A DNA stretch of 64,000 nucleotides from a bacterium (lineage in GTDB: Bacteria; Margulisbacteria; Marinamargulisbacteria; JABIPA01), in NCBI GenBank assembly GCA_018698675.1, contig JABIPA010000073.1, positions 1-64,000 on the forward strand. Reading direction: 5' to 3'. Numbering within the stretch: the stretch's first letter is position 1; the number at the start of each line of letters is the position of its first letter. The position numbers and the translations under genes were made by a program. Below the pieces are notes generated by a model, which made no database searches, had not been told where the DNA came from, and worked only from the letters and a program-made list of their open reading frames with translations. This document shows, piece by piece, positions 30,496 to 41,073 of this stretch.

Positions 30496-30511
30496 AAAGG
30501 ACGGAATCCAC

Positions 30512-31738
30512 ATGAACAATACAAACTCAACAACTAGCGTAATTAAAACTTCAAAATTGGCAAATGCTATTGAGCCATCCATTACGATGGAAATTACAAG
30601 TCTGGCCAAGTCGTTACGAGCAAGTGGACAAGATGTCATTGGGTTTGGAGCTGGAGAACCTGACTTTGATACACCTGAATTTATTAAGGAAGCTGCAAAA
30701 AAAGCAATAGATGAGGGTAAAACAAAATACACTCCAGCAGCGGGTATTCAAGAACTTAAACAAGCGATTTGTGATAAGTTCAAAACGGATCAAGGCTTGG
30801 AGTATACGCCAGAAAATATTGTAGTTTCCTGCGGCGCGAAACACACAATCTACAATTTATTATTAGCACTTGTTGACCAAGGGGATGAAGTTTTAATCCC
30901 TAGTCCTTATTGGGTAAGTTATCCGGATCAAGTTAGACTAGCGGGTGGTACTCCAGTTATTGTTGAAGCAGATGAGTCAACAGCTTTTAAATTGACGCCT
31001 TCTATATTAAAAGCAGCGATCACTCCAAAGACAAAAATTCTAATGTTGAATTCGCCATCAAACCCTACGGGAATGGTTTATAGTCGAGCAGAGTTAAATG
31101 CATTGGCTCCTATTTTGGAAGAGCACAATATTACGATTCTTTCTGACGAAATTTATGAAAAACTTGTTTATGCTGGGCAAGAGCATGTAAGTATAGCGAC
31201 TCTTTCTGAGTCTTTGAAAAATCAAACAATCATTATTAATGGTGTTTCTAAAGCATATTCAATGACAGGCTGGAGAATTGGATATTGCGCAGCTCCAGTA
31301 AATGTTGCAAAAGGAATGAGCAAAATTCAAAGTCATTCAACATCAAATCCTACGACTCCTTCTCAATGGGCTAGTATTGAAGCTCTGAAACATGGAGAGA
31401 AAGACATTGAGCGCATGAAAGTATCATTTAATGAACGACGTTTAAAAATGGTTGAACTGTTGAATAACATTGACGGAATTTCCTGTGTAGAGCCAAAGGG
31501 TGCTTTTTATGCATTCCCTAATATATCAGGTTGTTTCGGAAAAACGTCAAAGACAGGAATTGAAATTAAGTCTTCTAAAGACTTTTGTAGCGCATTGCTT
31601 CAAGAAGCATTGGTAGCGTGTGTTCCAGGAATTGGATTTGGAGAAGATACGTGTATTCGTTTTTCTTATGCGACGTCAATGACTGATATCGAAAATGGAT
31701 TGAAACGTCTTTCTGATTGGGTTGGGACCTTAAAATAA
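30512..31738 (+). CDS. aspartate aminotransferase-like class I/II aminotransferase
   Basis: 'IGFGAGEPDFDTPEFIKEAAKKAIDEGKTKYTPAAGIQELKQAI', 'NGVSKAYSMTGWRIGYCAAP'. Confidence 0.93.
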   Translation: MNNTNSTTSVIKTSKLANAIEPSITMEITSLAKSLRASGQDVIGFGAGEPDFDTPEFIKEAAKKAIDEGKTKYTPAAGIQELKQAICDKFKTDQGLEYTPENIVVSCGAKHTIYNLLLALVDQGDEVLIPSPYWVSYPDQVRLAGGTPVIVEADESTAFKLTPSILKAAITPKTKILMLNSPSNPTGMVYSRAELNALAPILEEHNITILSDEIYEKLVYAGQEHVSIATLSESLKNQTIIINGVSKAYSMTGWRIGYCAAPVNVAKGMSKIQSHSTSNPTTPSQWASIEALKHGEKDIERMKVSFNERRLKMVELLNNIDGISCVEPKGAFYAFPNISGCFGKTSKTGIEIKSSKDFCSALLQEALVACVPGIGFGEDTCIRFSYATSMTDIENGLKRLSDWVGTLK

Positions 31739-31762
31739 AGTCTTAACCCCAGACGGATTTTG

Positions 31763-31807
31763 AATAAGGGGTATCATTCTATTTATATGAGAATGATACC
31801 CCCTATT
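31763..31807. terminator. bidirectional intrinsic-terminator-like hairpin between convergent genes
   Basis: aataaggggtatcattct / agaatgataccccctatt around a 9-nt loop, with a single mismatch. Confidence 0.8.
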
Positions 31808-31822
31808 CCATGAACTAAATTT

Positions 31823-32212
31823 TTACTTTTGCCCGTGTTCTAGGGTACACGTCGCATCTATTCCCCCACGAGTATTGTAGACAGTCGTGATTTTTAAATA
31901 TTTAGCTGAAAGCAATTGTTTAAGATCTTCGAATAATTTGTTAGTGACGGCTTCTTGATATAACCCCACGTTTCGGTAAGAAATAATATAATATTTTAGT
32001 GACTTAAGTTCCACGATTTTAGAATCTGGGATGTAATGAATAAGTAATGTTCCGAAGTCTGGTAACCCTGAAAAAGGACAAACACATGAAAATTCGTTGG
32101 TTTTATATTCAATGAATTGGGGATTTCCTTTGTAGTCAAATGTTTCTAAAAAATCGGTTCGAATTGCTTTCTCATCTTCAAAATTAAAAACGCGTCCTTC
32201 TGCAATTGCCAT
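31823..32212 (-). CDS. queF: NADPH-dependent 7-cyano-7-deazaguanine reductase, short (type I)
   Basis: 'YKTNEFSCVCPFSGLPDFGTLLIHYIPDSKIVELKSLKYYI'. Confidence 0.93.
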   Translation of the reverse strand: MAIAEGRVFNFEDEKAIRTDFLETFDYKGNPQFIEYKTNEFSCVCPFSGLPDFGTLLIHYIPDSKIVELKSLKYYIISYRNVGLYQEAVTNKLFEDLKQLLSAKYLKITTVYNTRGGIDATCTLEHGQK

Positions 32213-32294
32213 TTGTTTTCTCCCAATTTTATTGTTGTACTAGAGTTTTTATCTAATAGTAGGTACACTATTTGAAAAAAATACTGAGAAAACT

Positions 32295-33692
32295 ATGTCA
32301 AAAAATACACTATACGACAAGGTCTGGGACAAACATAAAGTAGATACACTACCTACGGGACAGGACCACCTTTTTATCGGATTACATTTAATACATGAAG
32401 TAACGACTCCTCAAGCATTCTCCATGATGGAGGAAACAGGTGCTACGGTAAAATTTCCAAATAGAACATTTGCAACTACCGACCACATAATTCCAACTCA
32501 AGCTCAAGAACGTCCTTTCGCAGATGGTAAAGCCGAGTCAATGATGACAGCTCTTGAGAACAACGTAAAAAAATACGGTATAAAATATTTTGATTTTAAA
32601 TCAGGTAAGCAAGGAATCGTACATGTTGTCGGGCCTGAATTAGGAATTACAAGACCAGGCATGACCATTGTTTGTGGAGACAGCCATACGAGTACCCATG
32701 GTGCGTTTGGGTCACTTGCTTTTGGGATTGGAACTACTGAAGTTAGACATGTGTTGGAGACACAGTCGCTTGCCTTGAATCGATTAAAGGTTCGAAAGAT
32801 TAATGTAACTGGGGATTTGCCAAAAGGCGTCTATGCTAAAGATATTATATTAGCAATTATACAAGCAACTGGCGTGAATGGTGGTATTGGGTACGCTTAC
32901 GAATTTAATGGACCCGTTATTCATAAATTGTCTATGGAAGAGCGTATGACGATTTGTAATATGAGTATTGAGGGTGGCGCTCGAATTGGATATATCAACC
33001 CAGATAAAGTTACCTATGATTATTTAAAAGACAGAGAGTTTTCTCCTAAAGGAAAAGACTTTGATAAAGCCTTGGAATATTGGAAATCAATAGCATCTGA
33101 TGAGGATGCCTTATATGACGACGTGGTCAACATTAACGGTTCAGAGTTGGAGCCTATGGTAACGTGGGGAATTACTCCAGCACAGTCAATTAGGGTTTCG
33201 GAAAAAATACCTGAAATTAATAATTTTTACGAAGATGACAGGCCTGTTCTAGCAAAAGCATTGGAATACATGGATGTTAAGGAAGGTCAGCATATCAAAG
33301 GTCTTCCAATTGATGTCGCTTTTATTGGGTCTTGTACAAACTCTAGACTTTCAGATTTGAGAGAAGCTGCTAAAGTTTTAAAAGGCAAAAAAGTTAAAGT
33401 GAAAACACTTGTTGTTCCTGGATCTCAAGACGTTCGTGCTCAAGCACAAAAAGAGGGCTTAGATAAAATATTTATAGAGGCCGGAGCTGAATGGCGTTTC
33501 GCAGGATGTTCGATGTGTTTGGCAATGAATCCAGACAGGTTACATGGAACACAACGATGCGTATCGACAAGTAATAGGAATTTCATGGGAAGACAAGGTA
33601 GTCCTACAGGACGAACGTTGTTGATGAGTCCAGCTAGCGTTGCGGCTTCAGCTGTTGAAGGAAAGGTGGCAGATATCCGTGAGTCTTACTGA
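32295..33692 (+). CDS. leuC: 3-isopropylmalate dehydratase large subunit
   Basis: '[32 protein letters not shown]', '[13 protein letters not shown]', '[10 protein letters not shown]'. Confidence 0.96.
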   Translation: MSKNTLYDKVWDKHKVDTLPTGQDHLFIGLHLIHEVTTPQAFSMMEETGATVKFPNRTFATTDHIIPTQAQERPFADGKAESMMTALENNVKKYGIKYFDFKSGKQGIVHVVGPELGITRPGMTIVCGDSHTSTHGAFGSLAFGIGTTEVRHVLETQSLALNRLKVRKINVTGDLPKGVYAKDIILAIIQATGVNGGIGYAYEFNGPVIHKLSMEERMTICNMSIEGGARIGYINPDKVTYDYLKDREFSPKGKDFDKALEYWKSIASDEDALYDDVVNINGSELEPMVTWGITPAQSIRVSEKIPEINNFYEDDRPVLAKALEYMDVKEGQHIKGLPIDVAFIGSCTNSRLSDLREAAKVLKGKKVKVKTLVVPGSQDVRAQAQKEGLDKIFIEAGAEWRFAGCSMCLAMNPDRLHGTQRCVSTSNRNFMGRQGSPTGRTLLMSPASVAASAVEGKVADIRESY

Positions 33693-34278
33693 AAATAAAA
33701 TTCTTACAATAGAAGGTCGTGGTATTCCTTTAGAAGGAAATGATATTGATACCGACCAAGTTGTTCCTGCTAGATTTCTAAAAGAAATAACGTTTAAAAA
33801 TATGGGCGATTACTTGTTTTATGATGCCCGATTCGAAGAAGATGGTAGCCTAAAAGAACACCCTTTGAATGAGACTAAATTTAAAGAGGGAAAAATTTTA
33901 TTTGTTCAGGAAAACTTTGGATGTGGCTCTAGTAGAGAACATGCTGCTCAAGCAATTAAACGATATGGAATCGAAGCTGTTGTTGGAATATCTTTTTCTG
34001 AAATATTTGCGGGAAATTGTAAGTCCTTAGGAATTCCAATTATACAGCTGGATAAGTCTCAAATTTCTGAAATATTAGGAGCTGTGAATGAGTTCCCAAC
34101 GATCATATGTGCATTGAATATTAAAAACGGAACATTAAGTGTTGGCGCTCGAGAATTTTCTTTTTCAATGACACCTGCTTTGAAAGCCTCATTGGTAGGA
34201 GGAACGTGGGATGCGCTTACTTTGTTACAAAATAACGAGAAGAAAACGAATAATCTAGAATCCCTCTTACCTTATTAG
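33679..34278 (+). CDS. leuD: 3-isopropylmalate dehydratase small subunit
   Basis: '[13 protein letters not shown]', '[14 protein letters not shown]'; ORF track starts 33640, GTG at 33679 gives the more usual N-terminus overlapping leuC stop. Confidence 0.93.
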   Translation: MSLTENKILTIEGRGIPLEGNDIDTDQVVPARFLKEITFKNMGDYLFYDARFEEDGSLKEHPLNETKFKEGKILFVQENFGCGSSREHAAQAIKRYGIEAVVGISFSEIFAGNCKSLGIPIIQLDKSQISEILGAVNEFPTIICALNIKNGTLSVGAREFSFSMTPALKASLVGGTWDALTLLQNNEKKTNNLESLLPY

Positions 34279-34304
34279 AAACGATTTTTTTACTTACGTT
34301 TCTA
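34276..34304. terminator. stem-loop between convergent leuD and glycosyltransferase genes
   Basis: tagaaacg ... cgtttcta with T-rich loop. Confidence 0.4.
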
Positions 34305-34325
34305 GAAAAGTCTTCAGTAATTTAT

Positions 34326-35915
34326 TTAAGAAATAACACAATCAATAAGGTTATGCTTAATGAGGTACATAATCGTCGCATCTATTTTATAAGAACGATC
34401 TAGGTTTAAGGCCGTTTCTATATCTTTTTTGGACAATGATGAATTACCCAATTGATTAAGAATGGAGGGAATTAAAGGAAATCTATTTAGATGAGTTTCC
34501 ATGCCATAAAAGGAGTCTTCATTTTTCATAATTTTTTTACCATATGTTGATAGTGTAAGCAGTGTAGTGGCATCTAATATAGAGGTTGTGGACTGACTAT
34601 ATTTAGATGTTACATCATGAAATGGAAGAGACGGAAACGTCCATCGATTTTTAGGAGGTGCATTTTTAATGAAATTATCAAACGCCTTTTGATAGTTTTT
34701 AGACATAGTCTGATTCGAGAATTTTTCTAGGACGGTATTTCTAGCAGACACGCCCATTTTCGTGCGTAATGAGGGTGAGTCTATCAATCGCTTTAAATTT
34801 TCACGAAATAATTGGTTATCGTAGGCAATCGATTGAATCATAGCATCACCAAAATCAGCGCTACTGGAGCAATTAAATAAAGCATCAAGTTCAGATGAAG
34901 GATGTGCTCCTAGCGTCGGAATTACAAATCCTTGGTCTCCATTCTGAATATGGTCCGATTGACCAGCTATATCCGTTAGGATGACTGGGAGCCCGCATGC
35001 CATACCTTCTATAGGAGATATTCCGAAATTTTCGGAAAAATGGTCGGACATCGATAGAAAGATATCGGATGCTTGCATATATGTTTCTATCGAATCATGA
35101 TCAACATTTGTCTCGATTTGTATTGAGTCTTCAAGCGTTTTATCTTTAATATAATCAGTTAAAAATTTTAGGTAATCTTTATTTGTAGACTCTCCAACTA
35201 CCCATAGAAAGGCATCGGGGCATGATTCCAATAGTTGAGAAAAATTTTGAATGGTAACAAATATATCTGTTTTCGTTTTTGGATTTATTCTTGCGAGTGA
35301 TAAAACGACGGTTTTGCTGGAAGGAAGATCGAATTGAGCTTTTAATTTTGAATGGGAAGAAACTGGTTTGAATTTAGATGTGTTTACACCGAAAGGAACG
35401 GTTTGAATTGAAAGGTGACATGGTTTCTGGGTCCAGGACTCTATCCAATCTTGGCAAATACGTTTTGATGATTCTGAAGGAACAATGAGTCCGTCACCTA
35501 TAGTCGTATTAAACGCAAAATGGCGAAGAATAGTTAGGGTGTTTAGGCTAGAGAGACTATGAATTTGACCAATGTAAGGAATTGGCATTTTTGATGCATT
35601 TCTTAAAGACAAGGCATAGCTTGGAAAAGGTACGGATAGATTATAGACAAGGCTTGGTGAGTCGTTACTTAGTGATTTTAAAAGAGTTTCGTTAAAATCT
35701 GAGTGCGATGATATGTTGGTGGGTGAAATATGCTTTTTATTAAGATAGTCCGTCGATTCTGAAAGAGAACTATCTGTTAATAGTATTTTATTAGGGAGTG
35801 TTGTAAGTAATGTGTCGAGTATGTTTTCACCTACAGTAATTGCACCATTTATAGACGTCCATTTTTTACCAAGAATAGTAGATGGAACATCAATAAAAAT
35901 AGAGTGTTTTGGCAT
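34326..35915 (-). CDS. group 1 (GT4-like) glycosyltransferase with C-terminal extension
   Basis: 'DIFLSMSDHFSENFGISPIEGMACGLPVILTDIAGQSDHI'. Confidence 0.85.
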   Translation of the reverse strand: MPKHSIFIDVPSTILGKKWTSINGAITVGENILDTLLTTLPNKILLTDSSLSESTDYLNKKHISPTNISSHSDFNETLLKSLSNDSPSLVYNLSVPFPSYALSLRNASKMPIPYIGQIHSLSSLNTLTILRHFAFNTTIGDGLIVPSESSKRICQDWIESWTQKPCHLSIQTVPFGVNTSKFKPVSSHSKLKAQFDLPSSKTVVLSLARINPKTKTDIFVTIQNFSQLLESCPDAFLWVVGESTNKDYLKFLTDYIKDKTLEDSIQIETNVDHDSIETYMQASDIFLSMSDHFSENFGISPIEGMACGLPVILTDIAGQSDHIQNGDQGFVIPTLGAHPSSELDALFNCSSSADFGDAMIQSIAYDNQLFRENLKRLIDSPSLRTKMGVSARNTVLEKFSNQTMSKNYQKAFDNFIKNAPPKNRWTFPSLPFHDVTSKYSQSTTSILDATTLLTLSTYGKKIMKNEDSFYGMETHLNRFPLIPSILNQLGNSSLSKKDIETALNLDRSYKIDATIMYLIKHNLIDCVIS

Positions 35916-35918
35916 GGG

Positions 35919-36839
35919 TTAGTCAGTATAAAGGCTTCGAGTATTTACCCAATATAATGGATTTACCCTAACATTTTGAACGCCAAGACCCCAATGCAAA
36001 TGAGAGCCCGTTGAAATGCCTGTTGTTCCCATTTTTCCAATAAGTTGACCCTGAGTCACGATGTCCCCATGTTTAACTTTCAACTTGCTCATATGATTGT
36101 AAATTGTTTTAATTCCAAAACCATGGTCAATCATAATAGAGAGCCCATGACTTTTTAGGGATTCACTCATGATAACGATACCGTCATGAGAGGCAACAAT
36201 CTCTGTTCCTTCAACGTTTGCGATATCGAGACCGCTATGTTTTGATGACGATTTTTTTGTTCCTTTATACTTTCTATGTTTTCCAAATTCTGATGAAAAA
36301 TTTCCCTTAGCAGGTAATATAAATGGTGATGTAAGCTTTTTGTTTTGTCTGTGTTTAGACGTAGAGCCAAATTTTGAAGTAATAAGCTGGGATTCTTTTG
36401 AAAGTTGCTTGGTGTTGTTTGCGAGGCTTTTTTTTACTTTAGGCAAGGCCACCGTTCCATAGGGAAATTTTCCGTCTCTGATATCAAATGAGAATGTTTT
36501 TTTAAATGAACTGTTCTTTAGCGGTAATGTGAGAACGCAGTTATATACTTTAGGTTCAAGGTATCTGGATAAACCTGCATATAAGACATAGTGATAGGTG
36601 TGTCCTATTTTCTCAACGTAGTTTATTTTCCAAGATCTCCCTGCAAACCAGGCGGTTGGCTTAAGTATTTTTCGATTACATGTAATGCCTATTTTGACTG
36701 TTTCTCCCAGCTTCAGGGTTCTATCCAAGACATCGAAATCAAATGTTATTTTACTAAAAATAGGAGACGAAACGAGTAATATAGTAATTAATGAAATAGT
36801 TAATTTTTTGAGCATACTAAATTGTAGAAGTTTATTCAT
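35919..36839 (-). CDS. secreted M23-family peptidase
   Basis: Signal peptide; 'SSKHSGLDIANVEGTEIVASHDGIVI', 'MIDHGFGIKTIYNHMS', 'GSHLHWGL'. Confidence 0.93.
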   Translation of the reverse strand: MNKLLQFSMLKKLTISLITILLVSSPIFSKITFDFDVLDRTLKLGETVKIGITCNRKILKPTAWFAGRSWKINYVEKIGHTYHYVLYAGLSRYLEPKVYNCVLTLPLKNSSFKKTFSFDIRDGKFPYGTVALPKVKKSLANNTKQLSKESQLITSKFGSTSKHRQNKKLTSPFILPAKGNFSSEFGKHRKYKGTKKSSSKHSGLDIANVEGTEIVASHDGIVIMSESLKSHGLSIMIDHGFGIKTIYNHMSKLKVKHGDIVTQGQLIGKMGTTGISTGSHLHWGLGVQNVRVNPLYWVNTRSLYTD

Positions 36840-36937
36840 AGTATTTCCATGTTTTTTTGTCTACGGCTCATGTTCTTATCTTAAAATGCCAATTTTATTT
36901 ATTTGGGTTATATTTTTAGATATTTTCCTGGAAGCTC

Positions 36938-37612
36938 TTACTTGTTTCTCAAAAATCGTTTTGATGATGGAAGTACGAACGTTAACCGATTACCTTTTGT
37001 CGGATGAATAAACGATAAAGAATAAGCTTGAAGAAGTTGGGCTTCTCCGGGCTTAGATTTAAAGTAGACAGGATCTCCAATGACGGGATGTTGATTAGCC
37101 TCCATGTGCACCCGAATTTGATGTGTTCGGCCCGTAATAGGTCGTATAGAGACAAATGTTTTGGAGTTAAAGCGTTTCAAAACAGACACGATAGATGTGG
37201 ATGCTTTTCCACTTGTATGGCAAATCATTCGATGTCGTTTTGAAGGGTGTCGTTTTATCGCTTTATTAATTTCGAATTCGTCACTTAAAACATTTCCATA
37301 AACCATCGCATAGTATTTTTTATGAATGTCCTTGCTTTTGAATTGGTTCACTAAGTGTTCGTAAGCAAGCTCTGTTTTTGCAATGACCATCAGACCTTCT
37401 GTTAATTTATCTAGACGATGAACAATTCCAGCTCTTTCACTATCCATATTTGATAAGCTAAAGTTTTTTGCTTTTAGAATATCAACGAGAGTAATCTCAT
37501 TTTCATTATTACCTTTATGGACGTTAAGATTAATGGGCTTGTTTAAAACAATAATATTGGGATCTTCATGTAAGAGATCTAATTTAAAATTTGCAGGATT
37601 TACATCAATCAT
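36938..37612 (-). CDS. RluA-family pseudouridine synthase
   Basis: 'AGIVHRLDKLTEGLMVIAKT', 'RPITGRTHQIRVHMEANQHPVIGDPVY'. Confidence 0.93.
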   Translation of the reverse strand: MIDVNPANFKLDLLHEDPNIIVLNKPINLNVHKGNNENEITLVDILKAKNFSLSNMDSERAGIVHRLDKLTEGLMVIAKTELAYEHLVNQFKSKDIHKKYYAMVYGNVLSDEFEINKAIKRHPSKRHRMICHTSGKASTSIVSVLKRFNSKTFVSIRPITGRTHQIRVHMEANQHPVIGDPVYFKSKPGEAQLLQAYSLSFIHPTKGNRLTFVLPSSKRFLRNK

Positions 37613-38054
37613 TTTGCTTCTCCTTTGAATAAAATAGATCGATTAATAGGAATACAATACCGATATCAATAAATGCGTCGGCGAAATTAAATACAGGAAC
37701 TAAAGGAGTATGAATAAAATCTATGACATATCCATATACACATCGATCTATTAAATTTCCGATCGCTCCCGCAATTAAAAAAGAAAGTCCAATTCTCGAT
37801 AATTTAGAAGGCGCAAGTGAATGTCTAAAATAGAAGCAGAAAAATATTACGAGCGAGCTTACAATAATTAAGAATACTTTTTGATTCTGAAAAATTCCAT
37901 ATGCGGCTCCGTAATTGTGCACGAGAACAAAGTTGATAAATGGCAGAATAGGTTTTAGTGAAACGGTAGAAAGAAAGTTTTCAGCAATCATTTTAGAAAT
38001 TTGGTCTGAAAGAACTAATAAAAAAATAGCAGTTGAATATAAAGGACCAAACAT
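37605..38054 (-). CDS. lspA: lipoprotein signal peptidase II
   Basis: 'FVLVHNYGAAYGIF', 'GAIGNLIDRCVYGYVIDFI', 'VFNFADAFIDIG'. Confidence 0.92.
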   Translation of the reverse strand: MFGPLYSTAIFLLVLSDQISKMIAENFLSTVSLKPILPFINFVLVHNYGAAYGIFQNQKVFLIIVSSLVIFFCFYFRHSLAPSKLSRIGLSFLIAGAIGNLIDRCVYGYVIDFIHTPLVPVFNFADAFIDIGIVFLLIDLFYSKEKQND

Positions 38055-38530
38055 TATTTTTGGATGAATTGACTAAGTTTTTCAATAAAGTGAAAAAAAG
38101 TATGGTCAGGATATGCTGACTTATAGAGATAAATAAGAAGAAGGCTTATCATTAAAATACCTAGAGCAAAACCAATCCCTCTAATGATTCCAATAAAAAG
38201 GTTTAGGCCCAAGACTCGACTAGGGTTGGAGATAAATATCGCCATTTCGTCAAATTTTGATTGCTCAAAAATACTCGAAAGAATTCGGACACTATCCGTA
38301 AAATCATCTCGGTATCCAACTGTTTGGACCTGGTTTTTTGATGAGTTTTCTTTGTAGAGGTCAAAGTCTTTTTTTGCACGGATAGCAGATTCTGAAAGAA
38401 CATCTCTTTTCTCAGAAAGGTTATCTAATGAATGTTTTAAATTATTGTGATCAAATGTTGTCATATATATTCCGTTAATTAAATCAAAAAACATGCTAAA
38501 TTTAAAGTAATTGCGTCTTTTTTGCGTCAA
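38054..38530 (-). CDS. hypothetical protein with C-terminal TM helix
   Basis: 158-aa ORF; more likely start at the internal Met near 38463 (MTTFDHNN...). Confidence 0.6.
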   Translation of the reverse strand: MTQKRRNYFKFSMFFDLINGIYMTTFDHNNLKHSLDNLSEKRDVLSESAIRAKKDFDLYKENSSKNQVQTVGYRDDFTDSVRILSSIFEQSKFDEMAIFISNPSRVLGLNLFIGIIRGIGFALGILMISLLLIYLYKSAYPDHTFFHFIEKLSQFIQK

Positions 38531-38611
38531 CGAGCATTTAGTTGGTGCAAGTTAGTTTTTTTAGAGAAATACCTTAAATGTATCTAAAATTTTCAATATG
38601 AGTCGAACGAT

Positions 38612-38643
38612 AAACTGCCCTAAAAAAAACATTAGGGCAGTTT
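38612..38643. terminator. stem-loop downstream of pgk
   Basis: aaactgccctaa ... ttagggcagttt, 12-bp perfect stem. Confidence 0.6.
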
Positions 38644-38650
38644 GAAAAAA

Positions 38651-39886
38651 TTAGTTTGATTGAGATAGAGCTTCTATTCCCGGTAAAGGTTTTCCCTGAA
38701 TAAATTCAAGAGACGCACCACCACCTGTAGAACAGTAGGTTATTTTATCAATATACCCAGATTGTTTGCATGCAGAAACAACATCTCCGCCGCCAATGAC
38801 CGTTTGCCCTTCGCATTCTGCCATTGCATGAGCAATTCCATTTGTTCCGTTAGCAAATTCTGAAAATTCGTATACGCCCATAGGGCCATTCCAAAGAACC
38901 GTTTTTGCGTTTTGAATTTCATTGGCCATCATTGCTGTCGAAACGTCTCCAATATCGAGACCCATCATATCGTCAGGAATCGCGTCTATTTTGACAGTCT
39001 TTTTAATCGCGTCGTTAGAAAACTTGTCTGCAACTACGACATCAACAGGAAGAATGATTTTTTTATTATTTACTTTTGCATATTCAATTAACTCAAGCGC
39101 TTTATCTAAATATGTTTCTTCGTAAACGGATAAACCAATTGAATAACCCAATGCTTTTAGAAACGTAAAACTCATTCCGCCGCCAATCATTAATGTATCA
39201 ACCTTGGTTAATAATTTATCTAAAATCTGAATTTTGGATGAGACTTTTGACCCGCCGATAATACTAATAAAGGGCTTTTCGGCCGTTTCCATTAATCCGC
39301 CAAGAACCGATAGTTCTTTATCTACAAGTAATCCAGAGAAACTAGGAACATATTTTGTAATACCACTTGTTGATGAATGAGCTCTGTGAACACATCCAAA
39401 AGCATCTTGGACAAAATAGTCACACAGTTTAGAAAGAGATATCGCTAAATTATCACCATTTTTCGTTTCTTCTTCGTAATATCTAATATTTTCTAAAAGA
39501 AGAATGTCTCCATTAGAAAGATTTTTTGATCGTTCTTGTGCAATGGAAGACTCCATAATAGATTCTGATACAAATTGAATTGGAATTTCTAATAGATCGT
39601 TTAGTTTTTTGGAAATTAATTGTAATGAAAATTCAGGGTCTTTAAGTTTCGGTCGGCCTAAATGAGAAACAATAATAATTTTCGCTTTTGCATCAATCAA
39701 ATAACGAAGTGTCGGTATACTTTTAACAATACGTTCATCATCGATTATTTTTCCATCAATAATAGGTACGTTATAGTCAACACGAATAAGAACGCGTTTT
39801 CCTTCAAATGTTGAAACAGGGACATCCGCAATGGATGTCCGAGTAGCATTAAGTTGAGTTTTATTTTCTTTCAAGAGAGTGGGCAT
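38651..39886 (-). CDS. pgk: phosphoglycerate kinase
   Basis: 'KRVLIRVDYNVPI', 'SHLGRPK', 'VQDAFGCVHRAHSSTSGI', 'GGGDVVSACKQSG'. Confidence 0.97.
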   Translation of the reverse strand: MPTLLKENKTQLNATRTSIADVPVSTFEGKRVLIRVDYNVPIIDGKIIDDERIVKSIPTLRYLIDAKAKIIIVSHLGRPKLKDPEFSLQLISKKLNDLLEIPIQFVSESIMESSIAQERSKNLSNGDILLLENIRYYEEETKNGDNLAISLSKLCDYFVQDAFGCVHRAHSSTSGITKYVPSFSGLLVDKELSVLGGLMETAEKPFISIIGGSKVSSKIQILDKLLTKVDTLMIGGGMSFTFLKALGYSIGLSVYEETYLDKALELIEYAKVNNKKIILPVDVVVADKFSNDAIKKTVKIDAIPDDMMGLDIGDVSTAMMANEIQNAKTVLWNGPMGVYEFSEFANGTNGIAHAMAECEGQTVIGGGDVVSACKQSGYIDKITYCSTGGGASLEFIQGKPLPGIEALSQSN

Positions 39887-39888
39887 TC

Positions 39889-40908
39889 CTACCCGGTAAC
39901 CTTTGACGGAGCGATTTTTGAAACAAGGTCAACAACTCGACTAGAGTATCCAATTTCGTTGTCATACCATGAAACGATTTTAATCATATTTCCATCAACC
40001 ATAGTTAATAATGAATCAAAAACGGATGAGTGAGGGTTTCCGATAACATCGCAAGAAACGATAGGTTCGTCCACATACTCTACAACCCCTTCCATTGCTC
40101 CATTTGCTGCTTCTTTAATTAAAGCATTAACTTCTTCTTTAGTGGTTCCTTTTTCAACTTCACAGACAAGATCAACGACAGAACCATCAGGAGTCGGAAC
40201 ACGCATTGCAATTCCATCAAGTTTCCCTTTAAGTTCAGGAATAACAAGCGATACAGCTTTAGCAGCGCCCGTACTCGTAGGAATGATTGACATAGCTGCT
40301 GAACGAGCACGTCTTAAATCACTATGCGGGAAGTCAAGAATTCGTTGGTCACTTGTATAAGAATGAACGGTTGTCATATAACCTTTTTTAATTTTGAAAT
40401 TATCGTTTAAAATTTTAGCGATTGGAGCTAAACAGTTTGTTGTACAAGAAGCATTTGAATAAACGTTTATGTCTTCAGAAATTTCATCAGTGTTTACACC
40501 TAAAACAACCGTTTTAATTTCGTCTTTTGCAGGAACGGTCAAAATCACTTTTTTTGCGCCAGCGGTAAGATGGTCATTGTAACCACCTTTGTCACTAGTT
40601 GCAGATGTGAAAATTCCAGTCGATTCAATAACAACATCAACATTTAAAGATGCCCAAGGTAGGTCTTTGGGAGATCTAATAGAAGAAACCTCGATATTTT
40701 TACCGTTTACAGTAATTGACGTTTCGTCAGAAGAGATTTTTCCTTGGAATCGTCCATGAACAGAATCATATTTTAATAGGTGAGCAAGTATGGAAGGTGA
40801 TGTTAAATCATTGATTGCCACAACCTCAATATCATCTCTATTTTCTATTACTTTGAATACATTTCGTCCTATTCGTCCAAATCCGTTAATTGCAACTCGA
40901 GTTACCAT
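39889..40908 (-). CDS. gapA: glyceraldehyde-3-phosphate dehydrogenase, type I
   Basis: 'VAINGFGRIGRNVFK', 'SNASCTTNCLAPIAK', 'SWYDNEIGYSSRVVDL'. Confidence 0.97.
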   Translation of the reverse strand: MVTRVAINGFGRIGRNVFKVIENRDDIEVVAINDLTSPSILAHLLKYDSVHGRFQGKISSDETSITVNGKNIEVSSIRSPKDLPWASLNVDVVIESTGIFTSATSDKGGYNDHLTAGAKKVILTVPAKDEIKTVVLGVNTDEISEDINVYSNASCTTNCLAPIAKILNDNFKIKKGYMTTVHSYTSDQRILDFPHSDLRRARSAAMSIIPTSTGAAKAVSLVIPELKGKLDGIAMRVPTPDGSVVDLVCEVEKGTTKEEVNALIKEAANGAMEGVVEYVDEPIVSCDVIGNPHSSVFDSLLTMVDGNMIKIVSWYDNEIGYSSRVVDLVSKIAPSKVTG

Positions 40909-41073
40909 AATAAAGTCCTTTCAATCAAACCATGTTAAATTATATAAATTTTGAAAAAAATAGTAGCAAATTAAAGTCAGTTATGTCAATTTTTTATAGT
41001 TGAAAATAAGAGCGTTTGAACATGCATGACTACCTTTTCATAGTCGGAGTGGATGAGTAGAAAAAAATGTTCT